Shown: piece by piece, positions 7,744 to 16,429 of the stretch | Layout: each line of letters starts with the position of its first letter | How positions within the stretch are numbered: the first letter of the stretch is position 1 | Source of the DNA: Phaeobacter bryozoorum | GTDB lineage: Bacteria; Pseudomonadota; Alphaproteobacteria; Rhodobacterales; Rhodobacteraceae | Assembly (NCBI RefSeq): GCF_041893525.1 | Contig: NZ_CP169068.1 | DNA length: 64,000 nucleotides | Reading direction: 5' to 3' (one strand) | Program-made: the position numbers and the translations under genes | The notes under the pieces: generated by a model | Told to the model about the DNA's origin: nothing | Seen by the model: only the letters and a program-made list of their open reading frames with translations | Database searches by the model: none

Positions 7744-10701
7744 ATGACCGACCAGAGCCCTAACGATCTCTTCCATGCCTCCTCCTTCATGCAGGGGCAC
7801 AACGCGGAGTATCTGGAGCAGCTCTATGCCCAATATGCCAATGACCCCAACGCGGTGGATGCCGCCTGGGCGGAGTTTTTCCGGCAGATGGGGGACGCAG
7901 AGCTCGACGTGAAGGCCGAGGCCGCAGGCCCCTCTTGGGCGCGCTCCGACTGGCCGCCTGCTCCCAATGACGACCTGACGGCCGCGCTGACCGGCGAATG
8001 GCCCGCCCCGGAAGAGAGCAAGAGCGCCGGCAAGAAGATCAAGGACAAGGCTGCCGCCAAGGGTGTCGAAGTGACCGACGATCAGGTCCAGCGCGCCGTG
8101 CTGGATTCGATCCGCGCACTGATGCTGATCCGCGCCTACCGGATCCGCGGCCATCTGGCAGCAAATCTTGATCCGCTCGGTATGCGCGAGGACGCCCAGC
8201 ACCCCGAGCTGGATCCGCGCACCTACGGCTTCAGCGAAGCCGACATGGATCGCCCGATTTTCATAGACAATGTTCTGGGTCTTCAGGTCGCCTCGATGCG
8301 CCAGATCGTGAACATCGTGAAACGCACTTACTGCGGCACCTTTGCCCTGCAGTACATGCACATCTCAGACCCCGAGCAGGCCAGCTGGCTGAAGGAGCGG
8401 ATTGAGGGCTACGACAAGGAAATCACCTTCACCCGCGAAGGGCGCAAGGCGATCCTAAACAAAATGGTCGAGGCCGAGGGCTTCGAGAAATTCCTGCACG
8501 TCAAGTACATGGGCACCAAACGCTTTGGCCTTGATGGCGGCGAGAGCCTGATCCCGGCGATGGAACAGATCATCAAGCGCGGTGGCGCGCTTGGGATCCG
8601 AGACATCGTGATCGGGATGCCGCACCGGGGCCGCCTGTCGGTGCTCGCCAATGTGATGCAGAAACCCTACAAGGCGATCTTCAACGAATTTCAGGGTGGC
8701 AGCTTCAAACCCGAAGACGTGGATGGATCGGGCGATGTGAAATATCATCTTGGCGCGTCGTCAGATCGTGAATTCGATGGCAATTCCGTCCACCTGTCGC
8801 TGACCGCCAACCCCTCTCACCTCGAAGCGGTAAACCCGGTGGTTCTGGGCAAGGTGCGCGCCAAGCAGGATCAGCTGAAAGACCACGATCGCAGCAAGGT
8901 TCTGCCGATCCTGTTGCACGGTGATGCGGCCTTTGCCGGCCAGGGGGTCGTGGCGGAATGCTTCGCCCTGTCAGGGCTGCGCGGCCACAAGGCAGGTGGC
9001 ACCATGCATATCGTGGTGAACAACCAGATCGGCTTTACCACCGCACCGCATTTCTCTCGCTCCTCGCCGTATCCCACCGACAACGCGCTGGTGGTTGAGG
9101 CGCCGATCTTCCACGTCAACGGCGATGACCCGGAAGCGGTGGTCCATGCCGCGAAGGTCGCGACCGAGTTCCGGCAGAAGTTCCACAAGGACGTGGTTCT
9201 GGATATCTTCTGCTACCGCCGGTTTGGTCACAACGAGGGCGACGAGCCCATGTTCACCAACCCTCTGATGTACAAGAAGATCAAGGGCCACAAGACCACG
9301 CTGTCGCTTTATACCGAACGTCTGGTGAAGGACGGGCTGATCCCCGAGGGCGAGATTGAGGATATGAAAGCCTCGTTCCAGGCTCGCCTGAACGAGGAAT
9401 TCGAAGCCGGAAAGAACTATAAGCCGAACAAGGCGGACTGGCTGGACGGACGCTGGTCGCACCTCGACAAGCACGGCGCCAAGTATCAGCGCGGCCGTAC
9501 CGCCATCAAGCCGGACACCCTGAACGAAATCGGCACCGCACTTTCACGCGTGCCGGAGGGCTTCCCGATCCACAAGACCATCGGCCGTTTCCTTGAAGCC
9601 CGTGGCAAGATGTTCGAGACCGGTGAAGGCATCGACTGGGCGACCGGTGAGGCACTCGCCTTTGGCTCGCTGCTGACTGAAGGCTACCCTGTCCGCCTCG
9701 CCGGTCAGGATGCCACGCGCGGCACCTTCTCGCAGCGCCATTCCGGCATCGTGAACCAGGAGACCGAAGAGCGCTACTATCCGCTGAACAACATCCGCAG
9801 CGGCCAGTCGCAGTATGAGGTGATCAATTCCGCCCTGTCGGAATATGCTGTCCTCGGGTTCGAGTATGGCTACTCGCTGGCGGAACCCAATGCGCTGACC
9901 CTGTGGGAGGCCCAGTTCGGCGATTTCGCCAACGGCGCCCAGATCATGTTCGACCAGTTCATCTCCTCCGGCGAGTCCAAATGGCTGCGTATGTCAGGCC
10001 TCGTCTGCCTGCTGCCGCACGGGTTCGAAGGTCAGGGCCCGGAGCATTCCTCCGCCCGTTTGGAACGCTTCCTGCAGATGTGCGGCCAGGACAACTGGAT
10101 TGTGGCGAATTGCACGACACCGGCAAACTACTTCCACATTCTGCGTCGTCAGCTGCACCGCACCTTCCGCAAGCCGCTGATCATGATGACGCCGAAATCG
10201 CTGCTGCGTCACAAGCTGGCGGTCAGCAAGGCCGAGGAGTTCACCACCGGCTCAAGCTTCCACCGGGTGCTGTGGGATGATGCACAGCACGGCAACTCCG
10301 ACACCAAGCTGGTGGCCGACGACAAGATCAAGCGCGTGGTGCTCTGCTCTGGCAAGGTCTACTATGACTTGCTGGAAGAACGTGACGCGCGCGGCATCGA
10401 CGACATCTACCTGATGCGGATCGAACAGTATTATCCCTTCCCTGCCATCTCCCTCGTAAAAGAGCTGGAGCGCTTTAAGGGCGCCGAGATGGTCTGGTGC
10501 CAGGAAGAGCCCAAGAACCAGGGTGCCTGGACGTTCATCGAGCCGAATATCGAATGGGTGCTGACCCGTATCGGCGCCAAGAACAGCCGCCCGATCTATG
10601 TCGGTCGCGCCACATCGGCCTCACCCGCGACGGGTCTGGCCAGCGAACACAAAGCCCAACAAGCTGCGCTCGTCAACGAAGCGCTGAGCATCGAAGGATA
10701 A
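7744..10701 (+). CDS. sucA: 2-oxoglutarate dehydrogenase E1 component
   Basis: This 985-residue thiamine-diphosphate enzyme starts with the E1o N-terminal segment (NAEYLEQLYAQYANDPNAVD) used to contact the E2 core. The catalytic domain shows IGMPHRGRLSVLANVM, HGDAAFAGQGVVAE, the TPP motif running from GDA to NNQIGFTT, and RRFGHNEGDEPMFT. The transketolase-like second half contains GQDATRGTFSQRH and LLPHGFEGQGPEHSSARLERFL. It decarboxylates 2-oxoglutarate and transfers the succinyl group to SucB lipoate. It lies six bases before sucB, so the two are co-expressed. Length and motifs are normal, and the frame is intact. Confidence 0.97.
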   Translation: MTDQSPNDLFHASSFMQGHNAEYLEQLYAQYANDPNAVDAAWAEFFRQMGDAELDVKAEAAGPSWARSDWPPAPNDDLTAALTGEWPAPEESKSAGKKIKDKAAAKGVEVTDDQVQRAVLDSIRALMLIRAYRIRGHLAANLDPLGMREDAQHPELDPRTYGFSEADMDRPIFIDNVLGLQVASMRQIVNIVKRTYCGTFALQYMHISDPEQASWLKERIEGYDKEITFTREGRKAILNKMVEAEGFEKFLHVKYMGTKRFGLDGGESLIPAMEQIIKRGGALGIRDIVIGMPHRGRLSVLANVMQKPYKAIFNEFQGGSFKPEDVDGSGDVKYHLGASSDREFDGNSVHLSLTANPSHLEAVNPVVLGKVRAKQDQLKDHDRSKVLPILLHGDAAFAGQGVVAECFALSGLRGHKAGGTMHIVVNNQIGFTTAPHFSRSSPYPTDNALVVEAPIFHVNGDDPEAVVHAAKVATEFRQKFHKDVVLDIFCYRRFGHNEGDEPMFTNPLMYKKIKGHKTTLSLYTERLVKDGLIPEGEIEDMKASFQARLNEEFEAGKNYKPNKADWLDGRWSHLDKHGAKYQRGRTAIKPDTLNEIGTALSRVPEGFPIHKTIGRFLEARGKMFETGEGIDWATGEALAFGSLLTEGYPVRLAGQDATRGTFSQRHSGIVNQETEERYYPLNNIRSGQSQYEVINSALSEYAVLGFEYGYSLAEPNALTLWEAQFGDFANGAQIMFDQFISSGESKWLRMSGLVCLLPHGFEGQGPEHSSARLERFLQMCGQDNWIVANCTTPANYFHILRRQLHRTFRKPLIMMTPKSLLRHKLAVSKAEEFTTGSSFHRVLWDDAQHGNSDTKLVADDKIKRVVLCSGKVYYDLLEERDARGIDDIYLMRIEQYYPFPAISLVKELERFKGAEMVWCQEEPKNQGAWTFIEPNIEWVLTRIGAKNSRPIYVGRATSASPATGLASEHKAQQAALVNEALSIEG

Positions 10702-10707
10702 CACCCT

Positions 10708-12261
10708 ATGACCACCGAAGTTCGCGTGCCCACCCTGGGCGAATCCGTGACCGAAGCCACCGTTGCCACCTGGTTCAAGAAACCCGGTGATGCCGTAGCG
10801 GCTGATGAAATGCTCTGTGAGCTGGAGACTGACAAGGTCACCGTCGAAGTCCCCGCCCCTGCCGCAGGCACCCTGGGTGAAATCGTCGCCGCCGAAGGCG
10901 AGACCGTAGGGGTCGACGCCCTTCTGGCCACCATCTCCGAAGGTGCGTCCTCCGGCGCCGCAACCTCGGGTGCGCCCAAGAGCGATACCACGCCAGCCGC
11001 TGACACCGGTGACAAGGCGGGGGCCAGCACCGATGTGATGGTCCCCACTCTCGGTGAATCGGTCAGCGAAGCCACCGTCTCGACCTGGTTCAAGAAGGTC
11101 GGCGATACCGTCGCGCAGGATGAAATGCTCTGTGAGCTGGAAACCGACAAGGTCTCGGTCGAAGTGCCCGCGCCGGTCTCCGGCGTTCTGACCGAAATCA
11201 CCGCCGCAGAAGGCAGCACTGTGGATGCAACGGCCAAACTTGGTGTGATCTCCGGTGGCGACGCCGGCGCCGTCACCCCCGAGCCGACAAAGGCAGAAAC
11301 CGCCGGTGGTGCGCAATACACCACACCTCCTGCAGGTCAGGGCGGTCCCGCAAAGGATGTCGCCAATGCGCCCTCCGCAGAGAAAGCCATGGCCGAGGCC
11401 GGTCTGTCCGCAGATCAGGTCCAGGGCACCGGTCGCGATGGCCGCATCATGAAGGACGATGTCGCCCGCGCTGTGGCTGCGGCCGCAGCGGCACCGGCGG
11501 CTACTGCCTCGGCGCCCGCAGCTGCCGCTCCGGTGCGCGCACCTGTGGCAGCCGACGACGCCGCGCGCGAAGAACGGGTGAAAATGACCCGCCTGCGCCA
11601 GACCATCGCCAAGCGTCTGAAGGACAGCCAGAACACCGCGGCCATGCTCACCACCTACAACGAGGTCGACATGACCGAGGTGATGGCCCTGCGTAACGAG
11701 TACAAGGATCTGTTCCTGAAGAAGCACGGTGTGAAACTGGGCTTCATGTCCTTCTTCACCAAGGCCTGCTGCCACGCGCTCAAGGAAGTGCCCGAGGTCA
11801 ATGCCGAGATCGACGGCACCGACATCGTCTACAAGAACTTTGTGCACATGGGCATCGCCGCAGGCACGCCCACGGGACTGGTGGTTCCGGTCATCCGCGA
11901 CGCCGATGCAATGTCCTTTGCTGACATCGAAAAAGCGATAGCCGAAAAAGGCGCGCGCGCCCGCGACGGCAAGCTGTCGATGGCAGAAATGCAGGGCGGC
12001 ACCTTCACCATCTCCAACGGTGGTGTCTATGGCTCGCTGATGTCCTCGCCGATCCTGAACCCACCGCAGTCCGGTATCCTTGGCATGCACAAGATCCAGG
12101 ACCGCCCGATGGCGATCAACGGCAAGGTGGAAATCCGCCCGATGATGTATCTGGCGCTATCCTACGACCACCGCATCGTCGACGGCAAAGGTGCCGTGAC
12201 CTTCCTCGTGCGCGTCAAGGAAGCGCTGGAAGATCCCCGCCGGTTGTTGATGGATCTGTAG
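10708..12261 (+). CDS. sucB: 2-oxoglutarate dehydrogenase E2, dihydrolipoyl succinyltransferase
   Basis: The 517-residue protein has two lipoyl domains in tandem, with attachment lysines at K43 (ETDKVTVEV) and K148 (ETDKVSVEV), separated by an Ala/Pro-rich linker. A peripheral-subunit binding domain follows at about 221-255 (PSAEKAMAEAGLSADQVQGT), then another Ala/Pro linker and the CoA-acyltransferase domain, ending with the catalytic YDHRIVDGKGAVTFL. E. coli SucB has one lipoyl domain, and the second here looks like an internal duplication, since the DNA of the two units is highly similar. The enzyme forms the core of the 2-oxoglutarate dehydrogenase complex with SucA and LpdA, both in this cluster. 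Confidence 0.97.
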   Translation: MTTEVRVPTLGESVTEATVATWFKKPGDAVAADEMLCELETDKVTVEVPAPAAGTLGEIVAAEGETVGVDALLATISEGASSGAATSGAPKSDTTPAADTGDKAGASTDVMVPTLGESVSEATVSTWFKKVGDTVAQDEMLCELETDKVSVEVPAPVSGVLTEITAAEGSTVDATAKLGVISGGDAGAVTPEPTKAETAGGAQYTTPPAGQGGPAKDVANAPSAEKAMAEAGLSADQVQGTGRDGRIMKDDVARAVAAAAAAPAATASAPAAAAPVRAPVAADDAAREERVKMTRLRQTIAKRLKDSQNTAAMLTTYNEVDMTEVMALRNEYKDLFLKKHGVKLGFMSFFTKACCHALKEVPEVNAEIDGTDIVYKNFVHMGIAAGTPTGLVVPVIRDADAMSFADIEKAIAEKGARARDGKLSMAEMQGGTFTISNGGVYGSLMSSPILNPPQSGILGMHKIQDRPMAINGKVEIRPMMYLALSYDHRIVDGKGAVTFLVRVKEALEDPRRLLMDL

Positions 12262-12267
12262 GATAGC

Positions 12268-12675
12268 ATGCGCGCGCTGTTCCAGATTACGGAGAAGGGC
12301 CGGGCGGCTGATGGCCGCCGCCTCGCAGCGCGCGCAACTCTTGTTCAGCTCGCCGTTGTCTGGGGGCTGTTCGCCGTTATTGGCACGCTGGAGATTGCTG
12401 CTGGGAATGAGATTGCGCCCTACTCGCAAGCGATGGTAGCGGTTTGCATATTCTATATCTTTTTTCTCTATGCTCTCGCCCGCGATTGGGCGGTAGTGGG
12501 CATTCTTTACGGTGGATACCTTCTGCTAGGATTTTTTGTTGGCAGCAATCTTATCGGGTTGGGCTTGCTTTACGCTCTTGGCACCATCGTTTCCAGTATC
12601 CTGAACTTCGTGGCTCTGTGCGGCATCGTGATCTGGCTGCGAAACCGATCTGCAACCTCTACAAGCATTGTGTAA
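12268..12675 (+). CDS. Small membrane protein downstream of sucB, unknown function
   Basis: The 135-residue product starts six bases after the sucB stop and ends seven before the MAPEG gene. It has a charged N-terminus (MRALFQITEKGRAADGRRLA) followed by about four hydrophobic segments: roughly residues 27-44, 53-70, 74-92 and 97-124. It carries many bulky hydrophobics and no catalytic motif. Its T-rich coding composition (for example 12440-12560) contrasts with the flanking suc genes, again suggesting an insertion into a conserved operon. I do not recognise the family. With the 6308 gene it makes two such small membrane proteins in one TCA operon. Confidence 0.6.
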   Translation: MRALFQITEKGRAADGRRLAARATLVQLAVVWGLFAVIGTLEIAAGNEIAPYSQAMVAVCIFYIFFLYALARDWAVVGILYGGYLLLGFFVGSNLIGLGLLYALGTIVSSILNFVALCGIVIWLRNRSATSTSIV

Positions 12676-12682
12676 GGTCTAG

Positions 12683-13093
12683 ATGCCCCCTGAACTCACC
12701 GCCCTCACCCTCGCCGCCCTTCTGCAGGTGTTTCAGATCGCCCTGATGGCGGTGCCTGCGAACCTTGAGCTGGGTCAGGGCAAAACGCTTGGCCCGCGCG
12801 ACCGGGATCGTCTCGGCGGTGATCTGCGCGATCAGCTCTCGACCCGCACCGCGCGTCTACACAGGGCGATGTCAAACCACTTTGAGGGGCTGATCCTCTT
12901 CGGGATCGCCTGCCTGGTGGTGTCACTGGCGGGCAAGTCAACCGGGTTCACCGCGGCCTGCGCCTATGCCTACCTCGGCGCGCGCGTCCTCTACATTCCC
13001 GCCTATGCCTTTGGCTGGGTCCCGTGGCGCTCGCTGATCTGGTCTGTGGGCTACCTCGCAACCACCCTCATGCTGATTGCGGCCCTGACATGA
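12683..13093 (+). CDS. MAPEG family membrane protein
   Basis: This 136-residue protein has four membrane segments (about 5-25, 52-72, 78-98 and 112-133). Between the first two lies the MAPEG signature RLHRAMSNHFEGLILFGIA, similar to the glutathione-binding region of microsomal glutathione transferases and related eicosanoid-metabolising enzymes. Bacterial members are mostly of unknown substrate, though glutathione-dependent detoxification is proposed for some. It lies inside the sucB-lpdA interval and is followed by the GC-rich hairpin element, so the upstream transcript may end here. Confidence 0.8.
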   Translation: MPPELTALTLAALLQVFQIALMAVPANLELGQGKTLGPRDRDRLGGDLRDQLSTRTARLHRAMSNHFEGLILFGIACLVVSLAGKSTGFTAACAYAYLGARVLYIPAYAFGWVPWRSLIWSVGYLATTLMLIAALT

Positions 13094-13105
13094 GCCGTCA
13101 TCTTT

Positions 13106-13158
13106 CCCAAAATACTCCGGGGGAGGCCCCGCCAGGGGCCGGGGGCAGCGCCCCCTTT
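13106..13158 (+). repeat. GC-rich double-hairpin intergenic element (REP-like)
   Basis: After CCCAAAATACTCCGGGGG come two compact hairpins: GGCCCC (13125-13130) with GGGGCC (13135-13140), and GGGGGC (13141-13146) with GCCCCC (13150-13155), then TTT. I recall similar AAAATACTCCGGGGG elements in many roseobacter intergenic regions, but only one copy is in this window, so repetition cannot be shown here. Functionally it could act as a terminator after the MAPEG gene. Confidence 0.5.
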
Positions 13159-13200
13159 CCCCATGATCTTCATCGCTAACCCCTCAAGGAGCACATCAAT

Positions 13201-14598
13201 ATGGCATCCTATGACGTGATCGTAATCGGCGCCGGCCCCGGTGGCTATGTCTGCGCTATCCGCTGCGCCCAGCTGGGCCTCAAGACCGCAGTGGTCGAGG
13301 GCCGCGAAACCCTCGGCGGCACCTGCCTCAATGTCGGCTGTATCCCGTCAAAGGCACTCTTGCACTCCACCCATCTGCTGCATGAGGCCGAGCACAACTT
13401 CGCCCATATGGGTCTCAAGGGCAAAAGCCCCTCGGTCGACTGGGCACAGATGAAATCCTACAAGGAAGAGGTCATCGGCCAGAACACCGGTGGCATCGAA
13501 TTCCTCTTCAAGAAGAACAAGATCGACTGGATCAAGGGCTGGGCTTCCATCCCGGAGGCTGGCAAGGTCAAGGTGGGCGATGACACCCATGAGGCAAAGA
13601 ACATCGTGATTGCCTCCGGCTCCGTTCCCTCGGCTCTGCCGGGCGTCGAGGTCGACAATGACAAGGGCATCGTGGTGGATTCCACCGGCGCACTGGACCT
13701 GCCGAAGATCCCAAAGAAAATGGTGGTAATCGGCGCTGGCGTCATCGGTCTGGAGCTGGGCTCGGTCTATGCCCGCCTGGGCAGCGAAGTCACCGTGGTG
13801 GAATATATGGACGCCGTCTGCCCCGGTATGGACAAGGACGTTCAGCGCAGCTTCAAGCGGATCCTTGAAAAACAGGGCCTGACCTTTGTGATGGGCGCGG
13901 CCGTCCAAGGGGTCGATGCCGCCAAGACCAAGGCAAAGGTGAAGTACCAGCCGAAAAAAGGCGGCGACGAAGAGGTGATCGACGCAGATGTGGTGCTGGT
14001 AGCGACGGGTCGCAAACCCTATGCGGAGGGGCTGGGGCTGGACGCCCTCGGCGTCAAGATGACCGAACGGGGTCAGATCGCCACCGACTCCCAATGGGCG
14101 ACCAATGTCAAAGGCGTCTATGCCATCGGTGACGTCATCGAAGGTCCTATGCTGGCCCATAAAGCCGAAGACGAAGGCATGGCCGTTGCCGAGGTGATTG
14201 CGGGCAAACATGGCCACGTCAACTACGGCGTGATCCCTGGCGTGGTCTACACCACACCGGAGGTGGCCACCGTCGGCCAGACCGAAGATGCGCTGAAAGC
14301 CGAAGGTCGCAAGATCAAGGTGGGTAAGTTCATGTTCATGGGCAACGCCCGCGCCAAAGCGGTGCATCAGGCAGAAGGCGGCTTCGTCAAGCTGATCGCC
14401 GATAAGGAAACCGACCGCATCCTGGGCGCTTCGATCATTGGCCCGGCAGCCGGTGACCTGATCCACGAAATCTGTGTAGCGATGGAGTTCGGCGCCTCCG
14501 CCGAGGATCTGGCGCTGACCTGCCACGCACATCCGACCTATTCCGAAGCTGTCCGCGAAGCGGCGCTGGCCTGCGGTGACGGTCCGATCCACAGCTGA
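13201..14598 (+). CDS. lpdA: Dihydrolipoamide dehydrogenase (E3)
   Basis: The 465-residue flavoprotein begins with the FAD Rossmann motif VIVIGAGPGGYVCAIR and the redox-active disulfide GGTCLNVGCIPSKALLH (about residues 39-55). The NAD-binding domain shows VVIGAGVIGLELGSVYARLG (about 178-197), and YAIGDVIEGPMLAHKAEDEG is the second FAD contact. The dimer interface ends with the catalytic HAHPTYSEAVREAA. It reoxidises dihydrolipoyl groups of SucB using NAD+. A second lpd gene for pyruvate dehydrogenase is common in these bacteria, so this copy is inferred to serve the 2-oxoglutarate complex because of its position. Confidence 0.97.
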   Translation: MASYDVIVIGAGPGGYVCAIRCAQLGLKTAVVEGRETLGGTCLNVGCIPSKALLHSTHLLHEAEHNFAHMGLKGKSPSVDWAQMKSYKEEVIGQNTGGIEFLFKKNKIDWIKGWASIPEAGKVKVGDDTHEAKNIVIASGSVPSALPGVEVDNDKGIVVDSTGALDLPKIPKKMVVIGAGVIGLELGSVYARLGSEVTVVEYMDAVCPGMDKDVQRSFKRILEKQGLTFVMGAAVQGVDAAKTKAKVKYQPKKGGDEEVIDADVVLVATGRKPYAEGLGLDALGVKMTERGQIATDSQWATNVKGVYAIGDVIEGPMLAHKAEDEGMAVAEVIAGKHGHVNYGVIPGVVYTTPEVATVGQTEDALKAEGRKIKVGKFMFMGNARAKAVHQAEGGFVKLIADKETDRILGASIIGPAAGDLIHEICVAMEFGASAEDLALTCHAHPTYSEAVREAALACGDGPIHS

Positions 14599-14665
14599 AT
14601 GGAGCAGCGCAGGAAACCGGGTGCCCTACCCGGGCTCCGCCTGCTAGATATCTAACCCACACCAG

Positions 14666-14694
14666 AGCGGCCCATCCATGGTGGGCCGCTTTCT
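14666..14694 (+). terminator. Terminator after lpdA
   Basis: AGCGGCCCA (14666-14674) pairs perfectly with TGGGCCGCT (14682-14690) around a seven-base loop, followed by a short T run. It lies 68 bases after lpdA and 20 before the next start, so the EthD-like gene may still be reached by readthrough. Confidence 0.75.
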
Positions 14695-14714
14695 CATGAA
14701 CCGGAGCCTCTACC

Positions 14715-15029
14715 ATGACTGTCAGCCTGCAAGTGATCTACCCCGCCTCCGCCGACGCGACGTTTGACTATGATTATTATGAGACCACCCACCTGCCACT
14801 GGTCGAAGAACATTTTGGCGATCTGATGGAAACCGTCGAGGCATCGCGCGGGATTGCAAGCGGCCCGGATATTCCGCCGGCCTATCTGCTGATCGCCACG
14901 ATCACCTTTCCAGATATGGACACATTGGACCGCGCGATGGGCGAAAAAAGCGGACCAATCATCGACGACGTCGCCAATTTCACCAATGTGCGTCCGCAGA
15001 TCCTTGTCGGTGAGGTCTTGATGAGCTGA
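14715..15029 (+). CDS. EthD family protein
   Basis: This 104-residue protein has the EthD fold pattern, a small ferredoxin-like alpha/beta dimer: MTVSLQVIYPA at the start, then the characteristic DYDYYETTHLPLVEEHFG (about 16-33), a strand with AYLLIATITFPD, and a C-terminal VRPQILVGEVL strand. EthD was named from an ether-degradation operon, but most relatives have no assigned reaction. It sits 20 bases after the lpdA terminator, so it may have its own promoter. It converges with the PNPOx-like gene. No substrate can be inferred from context. Confidence 0.75.
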   Translation: MTVSLQVIYPASADATFDYDYYETTHLPLVEEHFGDLMETVEASRGIASGPDIPPAYLLIATITFPDMDTLDRAMGEKSGPIIDDVANFTNVRPQILVGEVLMS

Positions 15030-15096
15030 CCCTGCTCTGCCACCCGGGCGAACCCTGCTGTGAAAGCCCGGATGGGGCATTCACAGCCGCTCCCGG

Positions 15097-15702
15097 TTAC
15101 CAGAGGGTCTTGGCTGCACGGGGCGCCCAGGCCTGGTCATAGGCGACACCGCCCTCTTGCCCTGCGGTCTGCTCGGCCAGGATCTCGCCCATAGAAGGAA
15201 GCCCCGCGCTTTCGTCGCCTGAGGTCCAGGTCCGAGCCCGCATCAGCGCGCGGGCGCACTGGCTGTAGATCTCGCCAATCTCGATCACAATCACTGTGCG
15301 CGGCTGCTTGCCGTTCTTGTCGAACCGGGCCAACATCGCCGCATCTGCAGTGACCCGTGCCCGCCCGTTGACCCGCACCACATTGTTTGACCCCGGTACC
15401 AGAAACATCAGCGAAACCCGGGGGTCCCGCAGGATGTTTCGCAAACTGTCGATACGGTTGTTACCGCGCCAATCCGGCAGCGCGAGCGTTCCGGGATCCA
15501 GCTCCAGCACCACCGGACCATCATCACCGCGCGGGCTGTCATCGGTCCCCTCCGGCCCAACGGTGGCCAACATGCATAGTCGCGATGCCATGATCCACTG
15601 CCGGTACAGCGGCGTCATCTGCCGTGCCACCTTGCGCAGGGACGGTGTTCCCGGAGCGCCATAAAGCGCCTCCAACTCATCAACTGTGCTGAGAAATTCC
15701 AT
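15097..15702 (-). CDS. Pyridoxamine 5'-phosphate oxidase-like FMN-binding protein
   Basis: The 201-residue protein has a split-barrel flavin fold: a helical N-terminus, then RLCMLATVGPEGTDDSPRGD, a central LALPDWRGNNRIDSLRNI (FMN phosphate-binding pattern), DPRVSLMFLVPGSNNVVRVN, and a late IEIGEIYSQCARALMRARTW segment. These are features of the MSMEG_1061-type PNPOx-like subfamily, whose substrates are mostly unknown. Its start overlaps the end of plsC by 23 bases, making it the last gene of the ftsE-ftsX-plsC run. The overlap suggests translational coupling, but I see no functional link with cell division. Confidence 0.8.
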   Translation of the reverse strand: MEFLSTVDELEALYGAPGTPSLRKVARQMTPLYRQWIMASRLCMLATVGPEGTDDSPRGDDGPVVLELDPGTLALPDWRGNNRIDSLRNILRDPRVSLMFLVPGSNNVVRVNGRARVTADAAMLARFDKNGKQPRTVIVIEIGEIYSQCARALMRARTWTSGDESAGLPSMGEILAEQTAGQEGGVAYDQAWAPRAAKTLW

Positions 15703-16429
15703 CGACCTTGAACCCCGCTTCCTGCATCAACTTGTCTGAATGTGTCTCAACTTCGCGCTCCAGCGTGGCCATGAAGGCATCGCGGTCCAGTCCCGGGGCG
15801 ATAGCAGGCAGAAATTCCACAACGCCCAACCCCGGTTTGCGCATGATCCCGGTGCGTGGCCAGAACAACCCCACATTGGTCGCCGCAGGCACACAGGGCT
15901 GCTCCAGCGCGGCATAAAGGACGCCAGTGCCGATCTTGTAGGGCCGGTCAACCCCCGGCGCGACCCGCGTGCCTTGCGGATAGATCACCAGCTGGCCGGG
16001 TTCTGCAAATTCTGCCGCCACGTCCTTGACCATGCGGGCAATGGCATTGCCCTTCTTGCCACGGTTGACCGGCACACAGCCCAGGCGCTTGGCATAAATG
16101 CCGATAATCGGCGTCCACAACAGCTCACGTTTCATGATGAACTTGGCTGCTGGCGTGGCGTGAAAGATAATCAGAATATCCAGAAAACTCTGATGTTTGG
16201 CCGCAATGATCACCTCATCGGTCGGGACCTCGCCACGCACCTCCGTACGCAGGCCCAGCATCCAACGCGCGCACCACAGCACATAACCGGCATAGCTGCG
16301 ACAGGCCACCCGGGCACCGCGCGGCGAGACCAGGGCCCATGGCGCAAAGACCAGACCGAAGATCAGCATCATCACATAGATCTGAATCATGAACACGGCC
16401 GAGAGCAGCCATCTAAACGCAGTTTTCAC
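15680..16429 (-). CDS. plsC: 1-acyl-sn-glycerol-3-phosphate acyltransferase
   Basis: The 249-residue protein has one or two N-terminal membrane segments (about 7-33) and the PlsC acyltransferase blocks in order: the catalytic HX4D motif as KHQSFLDIL near residue 78, the FIMKRELLWTPIIGIYAKRLG block, VNRGKK, and the glycerophosphate-binding IYPQGTRVAPG. It acylates lysophosphatidate to phosphatidate at the inner membrane for phospholipid synthesis. It overlaps ftsX by four bases (stop and start share ATGA), so synthesis is coupled to FtsX. More than one PlsC homologue is usual in roseobacters, so whether this is the main one cannot be seen. Confidence 0.9.
   Translation of the reverse strand: MKTAFRWLLSAVFMIQIYVMMLIFGLVFAPWALVSPRGARVACRSYAGYVLWCARWMLGLRTEVRGEVPTDEVIIAAKHQSFLDILIIFHATPAAKFIMKRELLWTPIIGIYAKRLGCVPVNRGKKGNAIARMVKDVAAEFAEPGQLVIYPQGTRVAPGVDRPYKIGTGVLYAALEQPCVPAATNVGLFWPRTGIMRKPGLGVVEFLPAIAPGLDRDAFMATLEREVETHSDKLMQEAGFKVDGISQHS

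Noticed and set aside
10621..12090. 489-codon open frame opposite sucB
   Set aside because: Shadow of the repetitive, Ala-rich sucB coding strand. Composition (many Gly, His, Arg) and lack of a start site argue against it.
13348..14592. 414-codon open frame on the strand opposite lpdA
   Set aside because: It is the antisense shadow of lpdA, whose motifs and length are complete. The predicted peptide is His/Asp-rich with no family motif, as is typical of antisense frames in GC-rich DNA.
15044..15071. CCGGGC and GCCCGG as a terminator between the EthD and PNPOx genes
   Set aside because: The six-pair stem encloses a 16-base loop and no T tract follows in either direction.
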